A stretch of 64,000 nt of DNA, from positions 186,001 to 250,000 of the forward strand of contig CBDCOR010000021.1 of the NCBI GenBank assembly GCA_965219855.1. The letters run 5' to 3'. Source of the DNA: CAUZIZ01 sp965219855. GTDB lineage: Bacteria > Acidobacteriota > UBA6911 > RPQK01 > JAJDTT01. A model generated the notes under the pieces. The model saw nothing but the letters and a program-made list of their open reading frames with translations, was not told the DNA's origin and did no database searches. Position 1 is the first letter of the stretch. Every line of letters begins with the position of its first letter. Position numbers and translations under genes: made by a program. Of the stretch, positions 1 through 8,524 are shown piece after piece.

Positions 1-1817
1 AAACCGGGTTTCACCGGCTCGCCGGGATGGTCAAACTCTCCGCGGTGCAGCACATAGGTTGTGGGAGCACTGGGCGCATAAGGAGGGCCATGGGAGTGTT
101 GTACCGACATGGCCAGAGGCTTGAGTCGCTCGATTCTATTTTTCAACCAGAGAATGCGGCTGCGATAGTCGAAGTATCGGCCTCGTTCGTCCGCTGAGAA
201 GAGCTCGTTCTCCTCCTTCTTGGCCTCTTGTTTGAGGGCTGTTTCCAAGTCCCCCAGCTTCGCCACGCCCTTGTTTTGCTCCGTTGCCAGCTTTTCGAGC
301 TCGTCGCTGACGCCTTTCAAATCCATTCTCAGGACAGTCATCCGGCGATCCAGAAGTGTCTCCTTTTCCGCCAGTTCAGCTGCCTCGAGCCTTCCCTGCA
401 GGTAGAGAGTGGCTGCCCGGTTCATCTCCGCTCTTCGCTCTTCAATCTCCCGCTTCAGTTTGTTCTCCCGCTCCCGCAATTCCTCCAGGGGCCTATTCTC
501 CGGCACGCCTCTGAAAGCGGTCAGCCTCTCCAACAGGGGCTTCTTGAAGGCCTCATATTCCGCCTCGAACGATTTGAGCTCTTTTTCATTCGTGGCACGT
601 TTCTGGTCGGCCCATTCTTGCTCACCGGGCCTGTAGAATTCGGCAGGCTGCGGTCCCCCCAGCTGCTGCACATCGCCGATTCGGGGAGGTGTCATGTAGA
701 CGGTGGCGAAGAACGCCTTCATGCGATAGAAATCTTCCTGCGGAATCGGATCATATTTGTGGTCATGGCACTTGGCACAACCCACCGTGAGGCCTAGAAA
801 TACCGAGCCTACGGTTGTGGTTATCTCACTCAACAGCTCGTCCCGACTTCTTTCTCCACGAGGTTCGGTAAAGGGCGCCAGTCGGAGGAAGGTCAAAGCA
901 ACCGTGTTTTCCGGGTCCGGAGTGGGAAGCGCTGCTGCACCTTGATAGTGCAAGAATTCGTCGCCGGCGAGCTGCTCCTTGATGAACTCGTCGTAGGGCT
1001 TGTCGTTATTGAACGCGTCGATCACATAGTCACGGTAGCGCCAGGTGTGGTAGTAATCGGGATCCTGCTCGTAACCGTTGCTGTCGGCATAGCGGGCCAG
1101 GTCCAACCAATGGCGGGACCAGCGCTCTCCGTAACCGGGATTCGCAAGCAGACGGTCGACCAGTTCCTCGTAGGCGTTGGGAGAGGAACTCTCCACGAAA
1201 GCCTGGACCTCTTCCGGAGGGGGAGGTAGTCCGATCAAGTCGAAGTAAAGCCTACGGATCAATACTCTGCGGTCGGCTTCTTTGGCGGGCGTCAGACCCC
1301 TCTTCTCCAGTTTGCCCAGGATGAAGTTGTCAATTTCATTGCGCGCCCACTGGCTGTTTTGCACAGCCGGTAGATCGTGGCGGGTGGGTTTGAGGAAGGA
1401 CCAGTGGGGCGCGGAATCCGAATCGGTCTCCGGTTTTAATTCCCTAATCCAGCGCTCAATGAGGGTTATGTCGCTGTCCGCCAGGCTCTTACCGAAGGGC
1501 ATCTGAGGCTGGATCTCCCCACGTAGGACTTTCACCAGCGGGCTCTCGGCTGGCTGACCCGCTAATACCGCTGGACCATGTTTAGCGCCGCCCTCCAACA
1601 CGGATTCAAGGTTTACCACGGAGAATCCGCCGGTTCGGGTTTCGTTGCTGTGACAGGAGAGGCAATTGGAGTTCAAGATCGCCTGCACCTGCTCGTGCGC
1701 GGGTGCCAGCATGGTGTCCCTGGTTTCCTTCACACCTGGGGCAGCGGCAGAGAAGCTGAGGACGCAGACTACGAGACCCGCCAGGCAAATAAGAGCCAAA
1801 GCCCTCTTTACTAGCAT
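1..1817 (-). CDS. PSD1/DUF1549-DUF1553 planctomycete cytochrome C domain protein (partial)
   Basis: A secreted, probably haem-binding protein of the family that pairs an N-terminal planctomycete-type cytochrome C domain with DUF1549 and DUF1553. It starts at ATG 1817 with GAGGAG a few bases upstream and has a hydrophobic signal peptide. The haem motif CLSCHS lies near residue 60, and the second family signature CAKCHDHKYDPIP near residue 370. The frame is open to the window edge, where it still reads VLHRGEFDHPGEPVKPG, typical of the DUF1553 part, so only the C-terminus is missing. The usual neighbour, a DUF1501 protein, would lie outside the window. The biochemical role of the family is not established; it is often linked to polysaccharide degradation clusters. 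Confidence 0.93.
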   Translation of the reverse strand, partial: MLVKRALALICLAGLVVCVLSFSAAAPGVKETRDTMLAPAHEQVQAILNSNCLSCHSNETRTGGFSVVNLESVLEGGAKHGPAVLAGQPAESPLVKVLRGEIQPQMPFGKSLADSDITLIERWIRELKPETDSDSAPHWSFLKPTRHDLPAVQNSQWARNEIDNFILGKLEKRGLTPAKEADRRVLIRRLYFDLIGLPPPPEEVQAFVESSSPNAYEELVDRLLANPGYGERWSRHWLDLARYADSNGYEQDPDYYHTWRYRDYVIDAFNNDKPYDEFIKEQLAGDEFLHYQGAAALPTPDPENTVALTFLRLAPFTEPRGERSRDELLSEITTTVGSVFLGLTVGCAKCHDHKYDPIPQEDFYRMKAFFATVYMTPPRIGDVQQLGGPQPAEFYRPGEQEWADQKRATNEKELKSFEAEYEAFKKPLLERLTAFRGVPENRPLEELRERENKLKREIEERRAEMNRAATLYLQGRLEAAELAEKETLLDRRMTVLRMDLKGVSDELEKLATEQNKGVAKLGDLETALKQEAKKEENELFSADERGRYFDYRSRILWLKNRIERLKPLAMSVQHSHGPPYAPSAPTTYVLHRGEFDHPGEPVKPG

Positions 1818-2302
1818 CTTTTCCAACTCCTCATGGAAATTCTAACCGGGCCTCGCAGGCCGAAGTCCACGGGAGGACGCTGAAGCGGCCTCCGAGAAAG
1901 GGTCAACTTCAGGCCATGCACCTTAGACCAAGGGCTATGCCTGGATCGACTTGCTTCGAAACTAGGTGCATCACCAGATGCCAACAGTTTGTTTTCGGGA
2001 ACATCCCCGTCTCCTGGTCGCAGGCACTCAAGGCACCTCGTGTAAGTATATTCGACGTCAGCTCGTGTAAGTATATTCGACGTCAGTTTGACCAGTCAAG
2101 GTTTACCTGATAAGGATAGAGCAAGTCTTGATTCAACTTGCGGTCCGCAACTCCGCCCAGCCTTCCGCTCCGGGACGGGACTGACCCGAGTGGAGCTCTG
2201 GACTGGGGTCAAGGACCTTCCGCCTGTCGGAAAGTCAAAGGGGACGTAGGGGAGATAGCGTTGTGGATCACGATAGGATTCATACTTTGGAATGAGGAAA
2301 AG
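1818..2302. other. Intergenic region without a recognisable gene
   Basis: No coding pattern is convincing here. The only structure I see is a perfect 25-bp tandem duplication (listed separately). Both flanking genes point away from this stretch, so it should hold two divergent promoters, but I cannot pick out a clear -35/-10 pair. Confidence 0.5.
2037..2086. repeat. Two perfect tandem copies of a 25-bp unit
   Basis: The unit CTCGTGTAAGTATATTCGACG plus TCAG occurs at 2037-2061 and again, unchanged, at 2062-2086. It sits between divergent genes, so it may be a recent slippage duplication or a duplicated protein-binding site. Confidence 0.85.
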
Positions 2303-2305
2303 ATG

Positions 2306-3225
2306 ATGAACAGCCTTTTGGGGATCGCCCTTGTATTGGTGGTTTGGGGAGTGTTCGCGATGGGGACACCAGGGGCCCCCGAAGTCAAGGAGATCCCAGA
2401 CGGAGGTGGGGGAGTCTTCGATGTTACACTCCACAACATCCCCTTGAGGGAGATCGAAGCCGGAGGCCCTCCCAAAGACGGGATCCCTGCTCTGACTGAC
2501 CCCAGCTTTGTCTCGGCCAAAGAGGCCAATAAGTTTCTTCAATCGTGGGATCGTGTATTGGGTGTTGAGCACAGGGGTGTGGCTAAGGCTTACCCGATCA
2601 AGATATTGGACTGGCACGAGGTGGTCAACGACACCATAGCGGATAGGCCCCTCGCTCTTTCCTGGTGACCGCTGGCCGGTTCGGGCGTAGGTTACGACCC
2701 GTTAATCGATGGTAAGTGTTACTCATTCGGTGTTTCAGGCAAACTGCTCCGAAGCAACGTGCTGATGTACGATCGTCAGACCGAAAGCCTATGGTCGCAG
2801 ATTTTGAGAAAGGCTGTGACCGGGCCCCTGACTGGAACACCCCTGAAAACCTTTCCCCTGGTCGAAACCAGCTGGAAGGATTGGAAGAATAGACATCCGG
2901 AGACGCTGGTTTTGAGCATCAAAACCGGCTACACCCGGCCTTACCATCAGGACGTTTATGGGCAGGACAGATTTGACCTCCTGTCTCGAGGGATTCGGGG
3001 GGAGAAAGCGCTGGGGGTGATCATCGGAGAAGAGGCGAAAACTTATCCCTTCAAGCAGCTGAAGAAAGTCAAGAAGTTCCCCATGAAGGATCGAGTGGGG
3101 AAGCAGACTGTGATGATTTACTTTGAGAAAAAGTCAAAGAAAGCTTGGGCTAGCATGTGGAATCCTTCGTCACTTACCTCTGGGCCTGGAAAGACTTCTA
3201 CCTCACCGACATATTTAAGGGTCTG
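2306..3225 (+). CDS. DUF3179 domain protein with an in-frame TGA at the conserved Cys (candidate selenoprotein) and damaged 3' end
   Basis: Start is one of two adjacent ATGs (2303, 2306) behind GAGGAAAAG. A short hydrophobic N-terminus precedes a DUF3179 domain (GGPPKDGIPALTDP, AYPIKILDWHEVVND). The frame then meets TGA at 2666-2668 and continues open for more than 200 codons, reading PLAGSGVGYD and later LMYDRQTESLWSQ, both hallmark DUF3179 motifs. In relatives the residue before PL is cysteine (YCPL), so the TGA sits exactly on that cysteine. A hairpin fitting the bacterial SECIS pattern follows. Near 3150-3157 the reading frame changes: the family ending VTYLWAWKDFYLTDIF is found one frame over, with a few residues apparently missing, and a MITE-like element lies at the very end. 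The alternative to selenocysteine is a decaying pseudogene with a nonsense codon. Confidence 0.72.
2682..2701 (+). promoter_or_regulatory. Candidate bacterial SECIS hairpin
   Basis: Bases 2682-2689 (CGGGCGTA) pair with 2693-2701 (TACGACCCG), leaving one bulged A at 2697 and a GGT loop at 2690-2692. The loop starts 22 nt after the TGA at 2666-2668 and has G in its first two positions, which matches the general bacterial SECIS description (short loop with an early G, about 16-37 nt after UGA). Confidence 0.45.
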
Positions 3226-3400
3226 CAAGGAAATAACCGATGCCCTTTGGCGCCGCGCCCCTGCGGGCTGGGGTCCGCAGGCACGCTGGCGTTGTTGCTC
3301 GCTCCCCAAATACCGCAGCGCGTATGTGCGTCGCTCGCGCCTAGCCAGCGCACCCGGGGACCCCAGCAAAGTGTATCGGTTATTTCCTTACAGACCCTAA
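3216..3400. mobile_element. MITE-like element with about 25-bp terminal inverted repeats
   Basis: Left end TTAAGGGTCTGCAAGGAAAT plus AACCGAT (3215-3241) matches, in inverse orientation, the right end ATCGGTTATTTCCTTACAGA plus CCCTAA (3375-3400), with one substitution and one extra base. The roughly 130-bp interior is GC-rich and has no transposase. TA-flanked ends suggest mobilisation by an IS630/mariner-type enzyme, which is inference. It lies at the 3' end of the DUF3179 gene. Confidence 0.65.
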
Positions 3401-3418
3401 GTTCAAATAGGAGGGAAA

Positions 3419-3547
3419 ATGAGCCAGTGGGACACTCAGATTTTCACCGATGCTGCCGCGCTGTCCGCGAAACTTGGGACATGGGTCGCGCCTCGCGACT
3501 GGATGGCAGTGCTGGCTGACAAGGAAAGAGAAGATCCATCGCTATGA
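3419..3547 (+). CDS. Small 42-residue protein, translationally coupled to the SGNH gene
   Basis: A short frame begins at ATG 3419 directly behind a strong AGGAGG Shine-Dalgarno (3409-3415) and ends at TGA 3545-3547, overlapping the next start in an ATGA arrangement. The product starts MSQWDTQIFTDAAAL and is acidic and soluble-looking, with no signal peptide or membrane segment. I recognise no family. The ideal ribosome site and stop-start overlap are the reasons to believe it. It may be a partner of the downstream SGNH-like protein or only a leader that sets its translation. Confidence 0.5.
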   Translation: MSQWDTQIFTDAAALSAKLGTWVAPRDWMAVLADKEREDPSL

Positions 3548-4587
3548 GGCGACTCACTAAATCAGTCGGTCCTGCCGCCCTGTACGTCACGCTTTTCTTG
3601 GTTCCTCTTTTCGCAGCTAATGTATGGGTGGCTGAGATGACCGAGAATCATTACGAGATGAGTTTTCGCGAGATCTATGAGGGATCACCGGAATACGACA
3701 TCATCTTTCTGGGGCCCTCCCACACAATGCACGGGGTCCACACCCAGTACATCGAGGAAGGGACGGGACTGAAAGCCTACAATTTCGGGCTTGATGGGTC
3801 CAACCCGCCTTTCCTTCATTCGCTCTACCGCTTTCTACTCAAGCCTCTCAAGAAACGGATCAGCATCGTGGCACTGGATACGATGTATTTTCAATTCGAG
3901 GAGCGCATCCTGTGGAGAACCATGTACTACGATGCCCAGTTTATTGACTGGTTGACACTGATACGCCACACATTTTCGGATGAGGTGCAGCCTGCCGGTA
4001 GGTCAGATGAACAGGGATACTCCATCTTTAGACTGCTTCTCCACAACAAAATCCCCCTGCTCAAGTACCACAAACAATTGATCGACATCCTAGCAGGAGA
4101 GGAAACCTACATTTACGAGAGGTCTCCCCACCAGTTCTGTGATCGTGGGTTCGTTCCTCTTCCATTGGGTTACCGACCAGGTGTCTACGGTCCGGAATAT
4201 TATCGGAGCAACGTGATGTACAGGCCGGTGCAGATCAATCAAAAATGGGTTCAGGTGTTTGAAGACACCATTCGCGAGTTGCAGGAGGATGGGGTTCAGG
4301 TCGTTCTGTATCAGATGCCCGAGTATCTGGAAGGGCGTGATGCGCCGATATACGACGAGGTCGATGCCATACACCGAGGACTGGCGGCCCGATACCGCAT
4401 CCCGTTTCTCAACTACAACACCGATTCAAGCTCGTTCCTCAACTACGACAAACGTAATTTCTGGAACTGGGACCATCTCTCTCTGGAGGGAGCGGTGATC
4501 TTTTCGCAGAGATTTGCTCGAGACCTGAAACGGGTCCTGTCAAACACCAGTGTCAATTTCAGGCTAAGAGGTTCAGATCAGAACTGA
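3544..4587 (+). CDS. SGNH/AlgJ-AlgX-like membrane-anchored acyltransferase or esterase
   Basis: One N-terminal transmembrane segment (residues about 10-30) anchors a periplasmic domain. FLGPSHTMHG near residue 57 resembles SGNH block I with its Ser, and NWDHLSLEGA near residue 317 supplies the Asp-x-His-type block V dyad. Such proteins transfer acyl groups to exported polysaccharide together with an MBOAT partner, and an MBOAT gene lies immediately downstream on the opposite strand, with the two stops overlapping by 10 bp. The start overlaps the stop of the small upstream frame, indicating coupling. The substrate cannot be told from sequence. Confidence 0.75.
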   Translation: MRRLTKSVGPAALYVTLFLVPLFAANVWVAEMTENHYEMSFREIYEGSPEYDIIFLGPSHTMHGVHTQYIEEGTGLKAYNFGLDGSNPPFLHSLYRFLLKPLKKRISIVALDTMYFQFEERILWRTMYYDAQFIDWLTLIRHTFSDEVQPAGRSDEQGYSIFRLLLHNKIPLLKYHKQLIDILAGEETYIYERSPHQFCDRGFVPLPLGYRPGVYGPEYYRSNVMYRPVQINQKWVQVFEDTIRELQEDGVQVVLYQMPEYLEGRDAPIYDEVDAIHRGLAARYRIPFLNYNTDSSSFLNYDKRNFWNWDHLSLEGAVIFSQRFARDLKRVLSNTSVNFRLRGSDQN

Positions 4588-6011
4588 AAGTAAATAAAGA
4601 CATGGGCTTCGCGGATTCCGAAAAAGATGATGGCAAAGAGCATGCCGTAGGTGTATACCAAACGGACCGCGGCAGGTTTGGTGGAAACGTATTCGTGCAG
4701 TGGTTGGATCCGGTCGGTCCAGTCCAGGGCCAACAACAGGGAGACTGAGGCGAAGCAAAGCACCAGTTCCTGGGGACTCAGGATCGTACTCCATTCATAC
4801 CAGTCCTGCACATTGAATACATTCCGGAGGATGTGGAACGCATCCGAGACGGAGTTGGCCCGGAAAATAACCCAGGAGAGACACGACAGGTGAAAGGTAA
4901 GGCCTACTTGGAGGGGCTCGCGAATCCAGGCGGGCAGCCCTAAGCGCTCATGCAACGCGCCCACGTAGGGCTGTTTTAAGCGGGAGACGATGAGCAGAAA
5001 ACCCTGCAAGGCCCCCCAGAGCAGAAACGTCCAATTAGCGCCATGCCAGAGTCCTCCCAATAGCATCGTGATCGAGATATTGAAATAGGTGCGGCCGACA
5101 CCCCAGCGGTTGCCCCCCAGAGAGATGTACAGATAGTCTCGCAGCCAGCTGGAAAGTGAAATATGCCAACGTCGCCAAAACTCAACTGTGGATTTGGCAA
5201 AATAGGGGTGTGCAAAGTTCGAGCTCAGACGGATCCCCAGAATCTTGGCAGAACCGATCGCGATGTCGGAGTATCCCGAGAAGTCGCAGTAGATTTGAAA
5301 GGCGAAAAAGTAAGTCGCGAGTACAAACTGAAGCCCGGTGTGGTCGGGCACATCATTGTAGACGGCATCTACGTAAGCCGCCAAACGGTCGGCCACGACG
5401 ACTTTCTTGAAGAACCCCCACAAAGCCTGCCGGAGACCTTCGTTGATGCGCGCGAAATCCAGAGTGTGCCGCTGTTTGAGTTGCGGAAGAAGATTCGAGG
5501 CTCTCTCGATCGGTCCTGCCACTAACTGCGGGAAGAAGGAAACAAACAGGGCGAAATAGCCGAGATGGCGTTCCGGTTGGATTTTTCTCCTGTAGACATC
5601 GATGGTGTAGCTCATCGTTTGAAATGTGTAAAACGAGATTCCGACCGGCAACACCACATCCATCCTGGGTATTTCGTAGGGCAGATCGTAATAGTGGAAT
5701 AGGACGCGAAGGGAGCTGTTGAAGAAGTTGAAATACTTGAAGGCGAAGAGCAGACCTAGATTGCCGCAGATGCTGACCATCAGATAGGCATTCCGCGCAA
5801 CCGGATTCTCAGTGCGGCCCATGCTGTTTGAGCAGACGTAATCGAGGGCGATACTGGCGATAATCAGAATCACGTAATCTGCTCGCCAGGCCATGTAGAA
5901 CCAGAGGCTTGCCGCAAGAAGTAGGGTCCACCGAAAACGCTGGGGTAGGAGGAAATACGCGGGTGCCACGATTGCGAAGAAAACGAGATACTCGAGCGAG
6001 TTGAAGATCAT
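4578..6011 (-). CDS. MBOAT family O-acyltransferase (AlgI/DltB-like)
   Basis: A 477-residue polytopic membrane protein of typical AlgI length, with hydrophobic segments throughout. It begins MIFNSLEYLVFFAIV, the usual start for the family. The conserved MBOAT histidine lies in GLWHGANWTFLLWG near residue 320, preceded by FWRRWHISLSSWLRDYLYI. It should move acyl groups across the inner membrane to the convergent SGNH-like protein for polysaccharide O-acylation. Convergent rather than co-directional arrangement is less common for this pair. Confidence 0.92.
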   Translation of the reverse strand: MIFNSLEYLVFFAIVAPAYFLLPQRFRWTLLLAASLWFYMAWRADYVILIIASIALDYVCSNSMGRTENPVARNAYLMVSICGNLGLLFAFKYFNFFNSSLRVLFHYYDLPYEIPRMDVVLPVGISFYTFQTMSYTIDVYRRKIQPERHLGYFALFVSFFPQLVAGPIERASNLLPQLKQRHTLDFARINEGLRQALWGFFKKVVVADRLAAYVDAVYNDVPDHTGLQFVLATYFFAFQIYCDFSGYSDIAIGSAKILGIRLSSNFAHPYFAKSTVEFWRRWHISLSSWLRDYLYISLGGNRWGVGRTYFNISITMLLGGLWHGANWTFLLWGALQGFLLIVSRLKQPYVGALHERLGLPAWIREPLQVGLTFHLSCLSWVIFRANSVSDAFHILRNVFNVQDWYEWSTILSPQELVLCFASVSLLLALDWTDRIQPLHEYVSTKPAAVRLVYTYGMLFAIIFFGIREAHVFIYFQF

Positions 6012-6090
6012 TCCGTTTGGGGACGCAAAAAGCTACCGGTAAGACGAGCCAAATCGTCGTTGACCGGGCGCGTCGGATGCAGTATAGCTC

Positions 6091-6146
6091 ATGGGCAATG
6101 GGGAGTCTGGATTCTTTAATGGGCAATGGGGAGTCTGGATTCTTTA
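6091..6146. repeat. Two perfect tandem copies of a 28-bp unit
   Basis: ATGGGCAATGGGGAGTCTGG followed by ATTCTTTA is present at 6091-6118 and 6119-6146, just upstream of the 6162 gene. Each copy supplies an ATG in a different frame, so it could confuse start prediction. Confidence 0.85.
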
Positions 6147-6161
6147 GAAGAGTATCCGAAG

Positions 6162-8372
6162 ATGGATGACGACTCCGGCCACTTGTGGAGATACCGCCTG
6201 GGCGTACTGCTGGGACTCGTTTGCCTGGGCGCGGCCTGCACTCAAGGCGACCCTTCGCTCCTGGTTCTCGAAAACGCATCAATCCGACTCCACTTTAATC
6301 GCGAGTTGGGTACGCTTGCCGCGATTGACAACAGACTCAGCGGTGAGAGCTATTCGGTTGAACGGGACGATTTTGAGGTGGAGATCGAGGAGTACCAATA
6401 CCTCAGAGGAAGGGCGACGCCGAAGCTAAGGGAGCTGACGCTGGGGCGCCGTGACCTCAACCTTCGATCCGTCCACCTCGCTCAAGATAGACTGACCCTG
6501 GAGTTCGGAGATGGAAGCTACACACTTGGGGTCGATTACATCCTTCACCCTGAAGGGGCCTTTTACGAAAAACATCTCACGCTCACCTCCGACCTGAAAT
6601 TTACCTGGAGGCGTGCGCTGATTAGCGTGCTGCGCATTGGAGGTGACCAGTTGCAATGGGTCCCCTACGCTCACCTTAAGAGTGTGACCTACTTCGGCCG
6701 GTCGGCTGACGGCGGACTCATGGCCGGAGTCGAGGTTCCTTTCGACCGCTCTTCGCTAACCGACGACGAGGTGCATCTGGCCTACGCTCCGAGCCTCATG
6801 GTGGTATCTCAGGAAAAGGCGAAAAGCGAACCCATCTACGTCGGAGTGTACCAACGACGCTCTAAAGGAGAAACACTGCGCGATGTCCCCTTGCCGTGTG
6901 AGTCCTCAGCCATGTTGGCTATGACCTCGGCCATTCTGGGGCCGCCTCGGCACGAACTGGTGCCGATCGCATGGGGTCCGTGTTCGGAGATGAACGGTCC
7001 CATCTCGGAAGCGGATCTCCAGACCGACATGCGTGCCATCGACACGCTTTCCCAATGCGGAATCGACTGGCTTAGCGGTGGTGAACCCTGGATGGGTGAG
7101 GCGAAGAAAGTAGCGGCCCTGGAGGGTTGGCAAAACTACGAGCCCGAGCCGTCCGTTACGAGGTTGCTCGGATACGCCCGTCAAAAGGGTGTGAAGATGA
7201 TGTTCTGGCCCACTCTCAACAACAGCGATCCCTGGTCTGTGGCTGGAAATGGGCAGGGTCAGCCGTTACGGCCCGACCGTCCCGAGTGGCTGATGTTTCC
7301 GTCCCGCCGGGCCGTGACCTCAATGACCTTCGGCGGTCGCGTTTTTACCCAGCTTGTCCAGGGAAACTGTCTGGCGGTGAGACCCTTCCAGGATTGGCTG
7401 ATTCGTACTCACCGCGAAGGTCTGGACACCGGCTATTTCGATGGTTGGGTTGTGGACGGTGACTTGTTCGGCGGCCGCGGAGCGGTGGAACCGGCTGACT
7501 GCCCTTCTGCCGACCATGATCATTTTCCCGGAGACTCGAACTACGGCGGCCAGCGGGCCTTGAATCGACTGGCCCGGACGATCCGAGAGCGGTATCCCAA
7601 ACTCCTCATGATGTACGGGCGACCCGCCAGGGATCTCGGAGTGTGGTCCAATCGGTTTGTGGACGCCTGTTTCTCCCTTGATGATGCCTCTGAGGTGCCG
7701 AGTGTGCCGACCCCTCTCGCTCCACCTCCCGGCCTTGAATTGCATCGTCAGACACGTTCGTCGCCGCTTCTGAAGAGACTGGACGAAATTGGCCGGCAGT
7801 CGCTCTCCGTCCGATTGGGAGACAGAATCCGCACCTGGTCGCGGATACGGGTACAGCGCCATTTCTTTCCCCATTACATGGACCTGCCTCAGGTCGTTCT
7901 TCCGCCCCGCCGCATGAGAGAAAATGGCAACTGGTCCGGCCGAGGATTCGATTACATCCTGCTCAGCGCACTGGCGTCGTCTCCCAACCAGATCTATTGC
8001 CTGCCCCTGCACTCAGGCATGTCGGATCGAGACAAGCGAAGCCTCCGCCAGTGGCTCGAGTGGGGCCGAGCCAACATCAATTACTTGAAGGTTCGCAAAG
8101 ACTTGAAGGATTGGCCTGCCGTGGACAGGGTGGACGGGTTTGCCCACGTTATCGACGATCAGGGATTTATCTTTCTTTTCAACCCAAACGCGAAACAGCT
8201 TTCAGCCAGATTCACCCTGGACAGCAGCATCGGACTAACCGCCGGGGAACGCTTCCGCATTGCCCAGGTGCATCCCCCAGGTTCCACTCGCGGGCAGCTG
8301 CGACTTGGTGACGAAGTGCATTGGAAGGTATCCGGGCAAACGGCACTATTGCTCCACGTCATGCCGGACTAG
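6162..8372 (+). CDS. Lipoprotein glycoside hydrolase-like TIM-barrel protein (clan GH-D type)
   Basis: I chose ATG 6162 because it places a classical lipoprotein signal at the N-terminus (LGLVCLGAAC lipobox near residue 25); the upstream extension lies in a tandem repeat. The N-terminal third looks like a beta-rich domain, and the middle resembles alpha-galactosidase-type barrels: IDWLSGGEPWMGE near residue 310, VKMMFWPTLNN, and YFDGWVVDGD near residue 430, which could carry the catalytic acid. A C-terminal beta domain (LFNPNAKQL) follows. Probably an outer-membrane or periplasmic glycosidase, with the substrate unknown. It is followed by a second secreted glycosidase-like gene. Confidence 0.7.
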   Translation: MDDDSGHLWRYRLGVLLGLVCLGAACTQGDPSLLVLENASIRLHFNRELGTLAAIDNRLSGESYSVERDDFEVEIEEYQYLRGRATPKLRELTLGRRDLNLRSVHLAQDRLTLEFGDGSYTLGVDYILHPEGAFYEKHLTLTSDLKFTWRRALISVLRIGGDQLQWVPYAHLKSVTYFGRSADGGLMAGVEVPFDRSSLTDDEVHLAYAPSLMVVSQEKAKSEPIYVGVYQRRSKGETLRDVPLPCESSAMLAMTSAILGPPRHELVPIAWGPCSEMNGPISEADLQTDMRAIDTLSQCGIDWLSGGEPWMGEAKKVAALEGWQNYEPEPSVTRLLGYARQKGVKMMFWPTLNNSDPWSVAGNGQGQPLRPDRPEWLMFPSRRAVTSMTFGGRVFTQLVQGNCLAVRPFQDWLIRTHREGLDTGYFDGWVVDGDLFGGRGAVEPADCPSADHDHFPGDSNYGGQRALNRLARTIRERYPKLLMMYGRPARDLGVWSNRFVDACFSLDDASEVPSVPTPLAPPPGLELHRQTRSSPLLKRLDEIGRQSLSVRLGDRIRTWSRIRVQRHFFPHYMDLPQVVLPPRRMRENGNWSGRGFDYILLSALASSPNQIYCLPLHSGMSDRDKRSLRQWLEWGRANINYLKVRKDLKDWPAVDRVDGFAHVIDDQGFIFLFNPNAKQLSARFTLDSSIGLTAGERFRIAQVHPPGSTRGQLRLGDEVHWKVSGQTALLLHVMPD

Positions 8373-8524
8373 CCCGCCTTATCACAGGAGGCAGCAGCGG
8401 TGAATGTTTTTCCCTGTCAGATGATCCCTACGTCCCCATCCAAAGGCCACCCAGCCCTCGAGTCGCTTCGAAAGGGCTGATCGAGCACGAGCCGTATGGG
8501 ACCGTCTTCCATTCCGGGATCAGG

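Noticed and set aside
228..1814. Several plus-strand open frames opposite the first gene
   Set aside because: They are shadows: the minus strand gives a continuous DUF1549/DUF1553 protein with haem motifs through the same bases.
3118..3369. Minus-strand frame across the MITE-like element
   Set aside because: It spans the inverted-repeat element and the DUF3179 3' end; no motif, no Shine-Dalgarno.
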